Origin: Flavobacteriaceae bacterium
GTDB lineage: Bacteria > Bacteroidota > Bacteroidia > Flavobacteriales > Flavobacteriaceae
Assembly: GCA_002707025.1 (NCBI GenBank)
Contig: PALG01000005.1
Location: 3,900 to 67,899 of the forward strand
Length of the DNA: 64,000 nucleotides
Direction: 5' to 3'
Shown: positions 1 to 8,127 of the stretch, piece after piece
Layout: every line of letters starts with the position of its first letter
Position numbering within the stretch: the first letter of the stretch is position 1
Translations under genes and position numbers: made by a program
Notes under the pieces: model-generated
Told to the model about the DNA's origin: nothing
The model's input: only the letters and a program-made list of their open reading frames with translations
The model's database searches: none

Positions 1-1
1 A

Positions 2-652
2 GATTACCAAATTGTACCACAAAGCAGAATGGTTTATAATACCGAACTAAAGAGCGTTTATATGTTTGTTCCTGGTGTGATGACGGTTATTTTGATGTTA
101 GTTTCTGCAATGATGACATCCATTTCTATAACTAGGGAAAAAGAACAGGGTACTATGGAAATATTATTGGTCTCGCCTTTAAAACCCTTTCAGGTCATTA
201 TTGGCAAAGTGTTTCCATACATATTCCTATCGGTTATCAATGCCATTGTTATTGTGTTGTTGAGCATTTTCGTCTTTAATGTGCCCGTAAATGGCAGTTT
301 GTTCCTTTTAGGAATTGAAAGTGTGCTGTTTATTATCTCATCATTGGCGTTGGGGATTTTAATTTCAACCATATCGGCAACACAGCAAACCGCTATGATG
401 ATTTCCTTAATGGGCTTGATGTTGCCCACCATATTGCTTTCAGGATTTATTTTTCCTATAAGTAGTATGCCCTTACCGCTTCAGGTTATCAGTAACATTA
501 TACCTGCAAAATGGTTTATCATTATTGTAAAAGGGATTATGCTAAAGGGCATTGGGATTGGTTTCATTTTTAAAGAAACGGCCATTCTTGTTTTGATGAC
601 GTTATTGTTTATAGGTATAAGCGTGAAAAAATATAAAATCAGATTGGAGTAA
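2..652 (+). CDS. ABC-2 type transporter permease, C-terminal part (5' end outside window)
   Basis: The frame is already open at base 2 and the first Met in it (base 29) sits inside a conserved ABC-2 stretch (MVYNTELKSVYMFVPGVMTV), so the true start lies before the window. What remains is the membrane half of an exporter permease: about six hydrophobic segments, with the cytoplasmic motif ITREKEQGTMEILLVSPLKP after the first one, typical of the YhhJ/YbhS-like ABC-2 family. It would form the transmembrane channel with an ATPase presumably encoded upstream and with the second permease that starts 1 base after its stop. Substrate cannot be read from sequence; drug or small-molecule export is usual for this family. 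The family assignment is firm, the substrate is unknown. Confidence 0.85.
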   Translation, partial: DYQIVPQSRMVYNTELKSVYMFVPGVMTVILMLVSAMMTSISITREKEQGTMEILLVSPLKPFQVIIGKVFPYIFLSVINAIVIVLLSIFVFNVPVNGSLFLLGIESVLFIISSLALGILISTISATQQTAMMISLMGLMLPTILLSGFIFPISSMPLPLQVISNIIPAKWFIIIVKGIMLKGIGIGFIFKETAILVLMTLLFIGISVKKYKIRLE

Positions 653-653
653 G

Positions 654-1775
654 ATGAGCATAATATTTTACATCATACGAAAAGAGTTTAAGCAAATCTT
701 TAGAAATAAAGGAATGCTACCCATCATATTTATTTTGCCTGTACTGCAATTGATTATTTTATCCAATGCAGCGACCTACGAGATAAAAAACATACAATTT
801 GGATATGTTGATGCTGATAACAGTAGCATATCAAGAAGGTTGATAGAGCAGTTTCAAGCTTCGACATATTTCAATGTTTCAGAAAGATTTTCTTCAGAAA
901 AGGAAGCTTCACAAGCAATGCAGGAAGGTACAATAGATGCCTACTTGAATATACCAGTGCATTTTGAAAGGGATTTACAAAAAGACAAAACAAATGCAAT
1001 AGGTGTGTTTGTTGATGCCATAGATGGTTCAGCAGCGGGAGTAATCAATGTTTACATCTCTCAAATCATACAGAGTTATAACAAGAATATTGCGATGGAT
1101 TTGATACAGATTTCAGATTCTGTACAGAAACCAAATAGTATAGATAGTATTCCTTTATTCTGGTACAATCAGACCTTGAACTATAAAACATTCATGGTGC
1201 CTGGTATTTTGGTTTTGCTTGTTACAATGATTACCCTGTTTTTATCTGGAATGAACATTGTTAGGGAAAAAGAAATAGGCACCTTGGAACAAATCAATGT
1301 AACGCCTATAAAAAAGTATCAATTTATAATAGGCAAACTATTCCCATTTTGGGTGCTAGGCATGGGGCTTTTGACCATAGGTTTAATTCTAGCTAAAGTT
1401 ATTTTTAATGTACCTATGATAGGAAGCTTGGGACTGCTCTATGCCTATACCTCGGTTTATATTTTGGTAATTTTAGGAATGGGACTTTTCATTTCAAACT
1501 TTACCGATACACAACAACAAGCTATGTTTATTTCGTGGTTTTTTGTCGTGATATTCATATTGATGAGTGGCTTGTTTACACCTATTGAAAGTATGCCAAA
1601 ATGGGCACAGATACTTACGGAATTTAATCCTGTGAAGTATTTTGTGGAAATCATACGAATGGTAATGCTCAAAGGCTCTGGTTTTACCGATATTCTTCCG
1701 TTAGCCATAAAAACATTGGCCTATGCCATTGTAATGAATAGTTTGGCAGTTTGGAGTTATAAAAAAACCACCTAA
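654..1775 (+). CDS. ABC-2 type transporter permease
   Basis: This 373-residue inner-membrane protein is the partner of the preceding permease and begins 1 base after its stop, so the two are co-translated. It has the full ABC-2 architecture: an N-terminal membrane anchor (about residues 20-40), a large periplasmic domain (about 45-175), then a block of hydrophobic segments to the C-terminus containing the cytoplasmic motif IVREKEIGTLEQINVTPIKK, which parallels the motif in the first gene. A heteromeric exporter of the YbhFSR/YhiI-YhhJ kind is the best model, with the ATPase and membrane-fusion protein expected upstream, outside the window. The cargo is not predictable. Confidence 0.87.
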   Translation: MSIIFYIIRKEFKQIFRNKGMLPIIFILPVLQLIILSNAATYEIKNIQFGYVDADNSSISRRLIEQFQASTYFNVSERFSSEKEASQAMQEGTIDAYLNIPVHFERDLQKDKTNAIGVFVDAIDGSAAGVINVYISQIIQSYNKNIAMDLIQISDSVQKPNSIDSIPLFWYNQTLNYKTFMVPGILVLLVTMITLFLSGMNIVREKEIGTLEQINVTPIKKYQFIIGKLFPFWVLGMGLLTIGLILAKVIFNVPMIGSLGLLYAYTSVYILVILGMGLFISNFTDTQQQAMFISWFFVVIFILMSGLFTPIESMPKWAQILTEFNPVKYFVEIIRMVMLKGSGFTDILPLAIKTLAYAIVMNSLAVWSYKKTT

Positions 1776-1870
1776 ATATGAATTGGAGAACAGGTACAGA
1801 AATAACAAATTTTTTAATAATATGAATTAATCTGGCACGTAAAAAACAATTTAAATTAATACAAAAAATA

Positions 1871-1892
1871 GAGGCTATCAAATGATAGCCTC
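1871..1892 (-). terminator. Rho-independent terminator after ssb
   Basis: A 10-base perfect inverted repeat (GAGGCTATCA / TGATAGCCTC) begins just past the end of ssb. Read on the minus strand it is followed by a T-rich run (TATTTTTTG), so it terminates the ssb transcript. On the plus strand no T-tract follows, so it is not clearly a terminator for the ABC operon. Confidence 0.75.
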
Positions 1893-1900
1893 TTAAAACA

Positions 1901-2233
1901 CTATTTTCCAAGCATTAGTAACTCGTTTACAACAACTTCGGTTACATAATGTTTCTTACCGTCATTATCATCCCAAGAGCGATTTGTTAATTTGCCCTCG
2001 ATAGCAATTTCTTTTCCTTTGGTAATGTAATTTTCAACAACTTTCACAAGACCATTTTTTACTACTACTGGATGCCAGTAGGTACGCTCTATCTTGTTTC
2101 CTTGTTTGTCTTTATAGCTATCATCTATTGCCAGATTAAATCTTGCAATTTTACCACCATCTTCAAAAGTGATAATTTCTGGATCTTGTCCTAATCTACC
2201 TATAAGTTGTACTTTATTTCTAAGTGAGTTCAT
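1901..2233 (-). CDS. ssb: Single-stranded DNA-binding protein (short form)
   Basis: A 110-residue OB-fold SSB. The core begins NSLRNKVQLIGRLGQDPEI and continues through the strand pattern KIARFNLAIDD and the WHPVVV segment, ending KKHYVTEVVVNELLMLGK. The acidic C-terminal tail of housekeeping SSBs, which recruits repair proteins, is missing, so this looks like an accessory or element-borne SSB. I chose ATG at 2233 over the upstream TTG (2242) because the neighbouring broken copy starts the same way (M-N-T-L-R-N-K) and both ATGs follow the same AAAATT context. The start overlaps the end of the HTH gene by 14 bases, suggesting coupled translation. A terminator follows directly. Confidence 0.88.
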   Translation of the reverse strand: MNSLRNKVQLIGRLGQDPEIITFEDGGKIARFNLAIDDSYKDKQGNKIERTYWHPVVVKNGLVKVVENYITKGKEIAIEGKLTNRSWDDNDGKKHYVTEVVVNELLMLGK

Positions 2234-2504
2234 AATTTTCAATTTTTAAAGGATTATGAATTCGTGGGTCATAGCCCATAAATTCGATTATTTTTTGAAT
2301 GTTTTTTGGAGTGGGTTTGGTTTTGCCATACTCCCATTTGTATATAGTTGATTCGTAAACATCGAGTTCTAAAGACAATTCAAAAGCAGAATAGCAATGT
2401 GCCATTCGGTACTGCCTTATATAGTCTCCAAAAGAGGATGGGTTTACGGGATAGCCCTTAGGCAGCGGCTTTTGGGCGGTTAATTCGATGTCGCAAATGG
2501 TCAA
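2220..2504 (-). CDS. Helix-turn-helix (XRE-like) DNA-binding protein
   Basis: A 94-residue reading frame with an XRE-type helix-turn-helix at about residues 30-75: the segment SAFELSLELDVYESTIYKW is a classical turn plus recognition helix, followed by IQKIIEFMGYDP, a motif seen in small Bacteroidota and proteobacterial HTH proteins. The preceding KPLPKGYP segment is also typical of that group. No ATG precedes the domain: the only start in frame is a TTG at 2504, inside the broken ssb copy, and a stop lies ten codons further upstream. The gene may therefore be a remnant whose own start was lost, or may be translated by coupling from the ssb fragment. Its end overlaps the ssb start. It is probably a regulator of this small patch. 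Confidence 0.6.
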   Translation of the reverse strand: MTICDIELTAQKPLPKGYPVNPSSFGDYIRQYRMAHCYSAFELSLELDVYESTIYKWEYGKTKPTPKNIQKIIEFMGYDPRIHNPLKIENYELT

Positions 2505-2673
2505 CGACGTGGCGCCATTGGGTATCGGTCACCTTTTCCCCTTGCGCATTTTTATAATTTTCATTCGTAGCAATTGAGAATTTAGCTAATTTCTTACCAG
2601 ATTCGAGCGTAATGATTTCAGGATCATTCCCAAGGTTTCCAATCAACTGTACTTTGTTTCTAAGCGTGTTCAT
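2458..2673 (-). pseudogene. Truncated duplicate of ssb (5' fragment)
   Basis: The first 57 or so codons (MNTLRNKVQLIGNLGNDPEI to TDTQWRHVV) are a clear SSB N-terminus, closely matching the intact ssb at 1901-2233. After the conserved W-H-x-V-V position (near base 2505) the similarity stops abruptly and 14 unrelated codons follow (DHLRHRINRPKAAA) that are the HTH gene read in another frame. The remaining half of the OB fold is absent. The simplest reading is a recombination or deletion junction that fused the 5' part of an ssb copy to an HTH gene. The product could not fold as an SSB. Confidence 0.75.
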
Positions 2674-2733
2674 AATTTTAAATTTAATAGTTAAACAGTT
2701 TACACTATCGATACTTCATTGAGTTCGACAAGG

Positions 2734-2741
2734 CAAACTTA
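2734..2741 (-). promoter_or_regulatory. Possible -7 box for the ssb patch
   Basis: On the minus strand this reads TAAGTTTG, a full match to the Bacteroidota -7 consensus TAnnTTTG, about 60 bases before the ATG of the broken ssb copy. No convincing TTG -33 element lies at the usual 17-23 base spacing, so support is limited. Confidence 0.3.
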
Positions 2742-2882
2742 GTACAGCGCTCAAATACTATTCGGTAGTTACCTATTTACTTTCGTTTACAATTATTTAC
2801 ATTCACTTTTAATATTGAGTAGCAATAACTTATTAAATTCTTTTTTCAATAGTTTGAGTGGTAAAAGTTATTGAAACAAAAA

Positions 2883-2902
2883 ACCCTACTTTTCAGTAGG
2901 GT
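2883..2902 (-). terminator. Terminator of the T9SS/PorP/OmpA operon
   Basis: An 8-base perfect stem (ACCCTACT / AGTAGGGT) with a 4-base loop lies about 30 bases after the OmpA stop. Read on the minus strand it is followed by TTTTTTG, a standard intrinsic terminator. Confidence 0.8.
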
Positions 2903-2930
2903 CTTGATTATTTGGTTAGTTATGAAACTT

Positions 2931-4817
2931 TTAACGCTCTACGATAATAAATTCGGATCTTCTGTTTTTCTGATGATCTGCGTCGCTACAGTTATCACCA
3001 CAAGGTACAGCTGGGTTTTCCTCCCCGAATCCTTCCCCGCTAATCCTAGAGGCATCAATTCCTTTAGAAATAACATACTGTACGGTAGATTGCGCACGTC
3101 TTTCAGAAAGTTCTTTATTGTATTGATCATTTCCTCTATTGTCGGTATAACTATTCACCTTAATCTTCATATTAGGGTATTTTTGCATGATATCAACCAG
3201 CTTATCCAATTCGAATGCAGCTTGTGGCTTAATATTATGCTTATCATAATCGAAAAGAATCGGATCTAGCTCAACCTTGTCATCCACAATAATGGCTTCT
3301 ATAGGTCGCAGTTTGATAGTTTTGGAAACTTTTCCTTTTCCTTGCGCCGCTACTTCTACAGAATTAGGCTCATACCCTCTCATAACGGCTTGTACAATAT
3401 GGTCTTGATCGCAAGCGCCTTCAATACTTCCGTTTCCGTCTTCTGCAGTCGTTCTTGAAGTAAGCATGTTTTCTTCCCCATCGTATAAGTCTAATCGAGC
3501 GCCGAAGATAGGCTCTCCAGTATATTCATTTACTACCATGATGTCCATATCTACTTTACAAGGTGGCTCAACTGGAGTAATCATATAAATATCGTCACTT
3601 CCCTTTCCACCTTTTCGGTTGGAACTCATATATCCAACTTTAGTGTTTGGATTATAGATGAAAGCGAAGTCATCATCCTCTGTATTGGCCCCTTTTCCTA
3701 AGTTTACCGGATCTTTGAATCCATTGCCACTGGCTTCCGCATAAAATCCGTCCAATCCCCCGAGTCCCATATGTCCATCACTAGAAAAATATAGGGCTCC
3801 GTTAGCGTCGATGTAAGGGAATACTTCTTTTCCTTCGGTATTGATATTACTTCCTAACGCTTTAGGAGTTCCAAAGTTTCCTTCCGCATCCACACTTACC
3901 CTATAAATATCTGATCCTCCTTGCCCACCGGGCATATCACTTACAAAATATAAAGTTTTACCATCGGGGCTTAGAGCTGGATGCCCTGTAGAGTATTCAC
4001 TACTATTGAAAGGCACTGCATAGGTCCCTTTCCAACCGCCATTCACCCATTCGGAATAATACAAATTGATTTGATTGATGCCTTCCTCACTCTTTTCGTA
4101 TTTTCCGTTCAAATAGTCGTTACGATCAAAATACATGCGTTTTCCATCGGGGGAAAAGGTCATATTCCCTTCATGAAATTTGGTATTTACATCGCCTTCC
4201 AAAAGGGTTGCGTTTTTAACCGTATTCCCAACATGCTCTGCTTTATAAATATCCAAAAAAGGCTCTTCGTTCCAGTGGTATTTTTTACGGGAGGTATTTC
4301 TTGCGGAAGAAAAGTAGAAATCCTTTTCTTTGGTTATTCCCCCAAATTCTGAATATTCGGTATTGATATCTTCCAGGTTTTTAGCTTCAAAAGTGGCATA
4401 CCCTTCAACGATTTGGGGAACATAATTAGGGTTCTTCATAAATTCCTGTGCTCTCGAATCGCTGGGTTCCATTTCAGCAAACTTTTTCATCCAAGTGTTG
4501 TAATCACTATACTTGCCATTCGCTTTAAGGACTTGTGCATAATTGTAAACCGTTTCTGGTTTTACACTACGGCCTTTTACCACACGTTTATAGTAAGATT
4601 CTGCTTTTTTGGTATCGTTGATATAATAATAGGAGTTTCCTAATTGTTCAAAAACGTAGCGGTCCCCTTTCCCTTTTTTAATCAATTTTTGATAGGCTTC
4701 GGCTGCATCGGTATACGCAAGCCTATTATAGAGTTCATCTGCTTTTTTGGTGTCTTTATTTTGAGCAGTGACAAATGTTACTGCACATATAAGAAGAAGT
4801 GTAAAAATATTTTTCAT
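2931..4817 (-). CDS. TPR/PD40/OmpA-domain outer-membrane-associated protein
   Basis: A 628-residue exported protein. Signal peptide MKNIFTLLLICAVTFVTAQ; TPR-like helices at about 25-125; WD40-like PD40 propeller repeats at about 150-410 (FSPDGKRMYF, LSPDGKTLYFVSD, YFSSDGHMGLGGLDGF); a carboxypeptidase-regulatory-like domain at about 425-505; and a C-terminal OmpA domain at about 515-628, with YTDNRGNDQYNKELSERRA and HQKNRRSE as peptidoglycan-binding signatures. This domain order is that of the PorE-like proteins and of the OmpA proteins found beside PorP/SprF in gliding and T9SS loci. It is the last gene of the operon, 25 bases after porP/sprF. The inferred role is to tie the surface machinery to the cell wall. 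Confidence 0.88.
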   Translation of the reverse strand: MKNIFTLLLICAVTFVTAQNKDTKKADELYNRLAYTDAAEAYQKLIKKGKGDRYVFEQLGNSYYYINDTKKAESYYKRVVKGRSVKPETVYNYAQVLKANGKYSDYNTWMKKFAEMEPSDSRAQEFMKNPNYVPQIVEGYATFEAKNLEDINTEYSEFGGITKEKDFYFSSARNTSRKKYHWNEEPFLDIYKAEHVGNTVKNATLLEGDVNTKFHEGNMTFSPDGKRMYFDRNDYLNGKYEKSEEGINQINLYYSEWVNGGWKGTYAVPFNSSEYSTGHPALSPDGKTLYFVSDMPGGQGGSDIYRVSVDAEGNFGTPKALGSNINTEGKEVFPYIDANGALYFSSDGHMGLGGLDGFYAEASGNGFKDPVNLGKGANTEDDDFAFIYNPNTKVGYMSSNRKGGKGSDDIYMITPVEPPCKVDMDIMVVNEYTGEPIFGARLDLYDGEENMLTSRTTAEDGNGSIEGACDQDHIVQAVMRGYEPNSVEVAAQGKGKVSKTIKLRPIEAIIVDDKVELDPILFDYDKHNIKPQAAFELDKLVDIMQKYPNMKIKVNSYTDNRGNDQYNKELSERRAQSTVQYVISKGIDASRISGEGFGEENPAVPCGDNCSDADHQKNRRSEFIIVER

Positions 4818-4842
4818 GTTACTGAACTTATAAAGTTAACTA

Positions 4843-5757
4843 TTAGAAGTATCTAGGTGAACGAAGTGATTTTTGCTTGAAAATAAGGTCGAAAGTTAAA
4901 ATAACTTCGTGCGATGCATTGGTCACCACATCCAATTCACTTACAACGTGATCGTAAGCGTATCCTATTCTTAGGAAATCGGTCGCCTGAAACCCAACCA
5001 TCCCTGCAAAAGAATCTTCCAAACGGTAAGAAGCTCCTATTTCAAACTTTTCGTAGAATAGTGCGTTTAAGTTGACATCGAAGGAAAGTGGTGCATCAAA
5101 AGCAGATTTCACCATGGTAGAAGGTTTTAATTTGAAGTTTTCATTAACCTGAAATACATATCCTGCTGTTGCAAAATAGTGCATGGTTTCACTTCCATAT
5201 TTCAATCCATTTTCATCTAAATGTACCGACGTTAAGAAGTTAGGTACCGAAAGACCAATATAAAAATTGTCACCATAGAAAAAAGCACCCGCTCCTACGT
5301 TAGGATACGTATTATTAATATCGGTAGAGAAAAAAGGGTCATTAATATCCTGAGTCGTTAAATCGGTTAATCCCACATCATGAAAGGTGGCTCCCGCTTT
5401 TATACCTAATGCCAAATACAAGCTTTCACTCATTTGAAGGGTATAGGAGAAATCTGCATACACATTGGTTTCTTTCACTGGACCTAACTCATCTTTAATT
5501 GCTGAAAGCCCCAAACCTACTTTATCTGATATTGGAGAGTGTCCCGAAAAAGTAATGGTTTCTGGAGCGCCCTCTAGTCCAGACCACTGCTTACGGTACA
5601 AAGCCGTTAAAGACAGTGCTTCTTTAGAGCCTGCATATGCTGGGTTTACGACATTCATATTGTACATGTATTGTGTGTACTGAGGATCTTGCTGAGCCGT
5701 TACAATACTGGTACCTAGTATACAAATTAAAATTACTAATAGTGACAGCTTTTTCAT
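4843..5757 (-). CDS. PorP/SprF family type IX secretion membrane protein
   Basis: A 304-residue protein with a signal peptide (to about residue 21) followed by the family hallmark QDPQYTQYMYNMNVVNPAYA, then alternating amphipathic strands of an outer-membrane barrel ending in an aromatic residue (RSPRYF). The PorP/SprF family averages about 300-330 residues, so it is complete. In Flavobacterium johnsoniae SprF is needed for secretion of the adhesin SprB, and SprF-like proteins encoded beside type B sorting-domain proteins act as partners for those substrates. Here it lies directly downstream of two such substrates (30-base gap) and upstream of the OmpA protein, so it is probably their dedicated partner. 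Confidence 0.9.
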   Translation of the reverse strand: MKKLSLLVILICILGTSIVTAQQDPQYTQYMYNMNVVNPAYAGSKEALSLTALYRKQWSGLEGAPETITFSGHSPISDKVGLGLSAIKDELGPVKETNVYADFSYTLQMSESLYLALGIKAGATFHDVGLTDLTTQDINDPFFSTDINNTYPNVGAGAFFYGDNFYIGLSVPNFLTSVHLDENGLKYGSETMHYFATAGYVFQVNENFKLKPSTMVKSAFDAPLSFDVNLNALFYEKFEIGASYRLEDSFAGMVGFQATDFLRIGYAYDHVVSELDVVTNASHEVILTFDLIFKQKSLRSPRYF

Positions 5758-5787
5758 TATTATGGTTGTTTATTATTCTCGTTAGTT

Positions 5788-8109
5788 TTATTCTTCGGTG
5801 TTAATATATATCCAGCCTGTTTTTAGTTCTCCGTATACAGGATCTGGGTTTTCAAACTTTAATACATAGAAATAGGTTCCGGTCCCTAAGGCGTTCCCGT
5901 CGCTATCGATTCCACAGAAATCATTGATATAGTCTTCATTTTGAAAAACGCTCAATCCATATCTATTGAATATTTCCAAGGATAGTACTCCACTACGATC
6001 TACTAAAAACTGAAGATCTAAGCAATCGTTAAGACCATCACCATTAGGGGAAAGCCCTTCTGAAATGGTACAATTATCAATATCATAAGGCAAAATAGTT
6101 ACTTCTGCCGTCCCAGAACATTCTCCCAAGAGGATTTCTACGGTATAGGTAAGAGAGCCTATTTCATTTTCAGGAATGGTGATTTCCAAGGTTGCTTCGG
6201 AAGCACCTGTAATAAGTTCTCCATTTAAATACCATTGATACGTAACATCTGTTTCATCGGTAACGGCCGTTAGAATTTGTGTCTCGTTAGGACAAGTTCT
6301 AAAATCGTCTCCCAATGTTACCACCAAGTCTTCCCTTGGAGAAACCAAAATAGTATCTTCAGAAATACAATTTCCAGCGGTAACCACTACACGATACAGT
6401 CCTGTTTGAGTAATGGTAAGGGTAGCTTGGGTGGCTCCTTCAATTTCATTCCCATCCAAAAACCATTGGTAGTTTGCTTCGGAAGGATTGTAATTGGCAG
6501 GCGATGCATCCAATATTACGGCCTCAGTAAAGCACGTTTCAAAATCGTCTCCTAAATCTATTACAGGGCTTTCAGAAAAAAGAATTGTAACTGTTTCCGA
6601 TTTTTCACATCCTTGGGAAGTAACTGTCACCGTATAATCGCCTGAAGTGGTAACTGTAATAGATTGCGTAGTTTGCCCTGTACTCCACAAGAAACTGGCA
6701 TCAGAAGGATTGATTCCGTCTAGTGCTGCAGTTATCGTATAAGAAGCTTCGTCACAAACTATTTGATCTCCGCCAAGATCGATGGTAAATGCCAAAATAC
6801 TTACGGTAATAGCATCGGTGGACACACAGCCATTACCTGTAACTTCAGCAGTATAAAGCCCTGCTTCCGTAACTTCAAGGGTTGGGTTGGTTTCGCCCAC
6901 AATCTCTACACCATCTTGGAACCATTTATAGCTAATATCGGTCAATTCGGAAGGATTGGTCACTGTAGCATCCAAAATTGTTGGAGAATTGTCACATCCT
7001 AGGATATCTTCTCCCAAATCGAATGCAGGAAGCGAGAAAAATTCGACCAAGACCTCGTCATTTGCTGTACACCCACCAGAGGCTAGGGAAACTTCAACCC
7101 TATAAAGCCCTGTTTCGGAAACATCTAAAGTAGGATTCGTCTCTCCTGGGATTTCCACTCCATCCCTAAACCACATATAGGTAGCATCTGGAAGGGTTCC
7201 TGCATCTAACGTAATTACCTCACCCGTACAAAGGGCATCTCCAGAACCTAATAAAATATCCCCTCCTAAATCTACCGCACCAATATTGAAGCTATTGGCT
7301 TCCAAAAAAACGGCCATATCGAAAGCTGTGTCGCTTTCATCGGCCACTACTAGTTTTATGGTATAGTCATTCCCACTAACCACCGTCGCTGTTGCGGTAA
7401 GCTGAATGGTTTGTCCATTAAAATCGATAGGAGCTTCAGCAGCAGGGATGGTATTCACGTTTGGGTTGGCAACTGGCTCAAAATTATATTGATCGAAAAA
7501 CTCTTCATTTACAGCATTGCATTGCCCTATTACTTCAGGGCGAATATTGGTTACTTCAATAGGAGTCGTCGTTCCAGGTAGTACCGCCAAGTTTTGGGAG
7601 ATTCCCGTACTTTGGTCTGTTAGGATAAAAGCAAAGGCATCGGAAAAGGTACATTCAAAATTTTCGTTGTATTCTTCCGAAGCCATGATAAAATCAAAGC
7701 TGATTTCGGTCACAAAAGGAGTAAAATCAAACTGAATCCACGAAGCATTGTTGGTACTTGTTGCTGTGGTGTTTGCTTCTAAGTCGGCATCTCCAGGCCA
7801 ACCAAACCCTCCGTCACTATGGACTGTTAAGTTAGGTCCTGGGGCATTTTGCACATTTCCAGAACTCAAAATCACTCCCGATGAGAAAGGGAAATCGGAG
7901 CCGTTTGCGTCAAAAAAAGCAATTCCATTTACATCTCCAAAATCGGTTCCAGTAGAAGAAGAAAAGTTGGAAACTTCCGCACAATCTGAATTGATCAACA
8001 CATCCTCTACAAGCTCTTGTACCGTGAGGGTTTCATCGATCGAAATTTGAGCAAAACCCGCAAAAGTGCTTAGAAAGAAAAATGTAAGTAGTATTTTCTT
8101 TAGTGGCAT
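5788..8109 (-). CDS. T9SS type B surface protein with choice-of-anchor L and Ig-like repeats
   Basis: A 773-residue secreted protein. Signal peptide ending GFAQ (about residue 21); a choice-of-anchor L domain at about 40-280, with motif DFIMASEEYNE; then about five Ig/PKD-like repeats of 80-90 residues, each beginning DLG(G/D)D and carrying a Cys pair and the phrase YxWxxxG (for example YMWFRDGVEIPGETNPTLDV). The C-terminus (about 680-773) is a type B sorting domain, with SEGLSPNGDGLND, IFNRYG and GTGTYFYVLKF. It should be exported by the T9SS and exposed on or released from the cell surface as an adhesin-like or matrix protein. It shares its last Ig repeat and sorting domain with the gene 18 bases upstream. 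Confidence 0.87.
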   Translation of the reverse strand: MPLKKILLTFFFLSTFAGFAQISIDETLTVQELVEDVLINSDCAEVSNFSSSTGTDFGDVNGIAFFDANGSDFPFSSGVILSSGNVQNAPGPNLTVHSDGGFGWPGDADLEANTTATSTNNASWIQFDFTPFVTEISFDFIMASEEYNENFECTFSDAFAFILTDQSTGISQNLAVLPGTTTPIEVTNIRPEVIGQCNAVNEEFFDQYNFEPVANPNVNTIPAAEAPIDFNGQTIQLTATATVVSGNDYTIKLVVADESDTAFDMAVFLEANSFNIGAVDLGGDILLGSGDALCTGEVITLDAGTLPDATYMWFRDGVEIPGETNPTLDVSETGLYRVEVSLASGGCTANDEVLVEFFSLPAFDLGEDILGCDNSPTILDATVTNPSELTDISYKWFQDGVEIVGETNPTLEVTEAGLYTAEVTGNGCVSTDAITVSILAFTIDLGGDQIVCDEASYTITAALDGINPSDASFLWSTGQTTQSITVTTSGDYTVTVTSQGCEKSETVTILFSESPVIDLGDDFETCFTEAVILDASPANYNPSEANYQWFLDGNEIEGATQATLTITQTGLYRVVVTAGNCISEDTILVSPREDLVVTLGDDFRTCPNETQILTAVTDETDVTYQWYLNGELITGASEATLEITIPENEIGSLTYTVEILLGECSGTAEVTILPYDIDNCTISEGLSPNGDGLNDCLDLQFLVDRSGVLSLEIFNRYGLSVFQNEDYINDFCGIDSDGNALGTGTYFYVLKFENPDPVYGELKTGWIYINTEE

Positions 8110-8127
8110 CTTGGTTGTTTTATGATA

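Noticed and set aside
1776-1900. Inverted repeat near 1871 considered as an attachment site or operator
   Set aside because: It has terminator geometry for ssb (stem plus T-run on the minus strand) and no direct repeat partner nearby.
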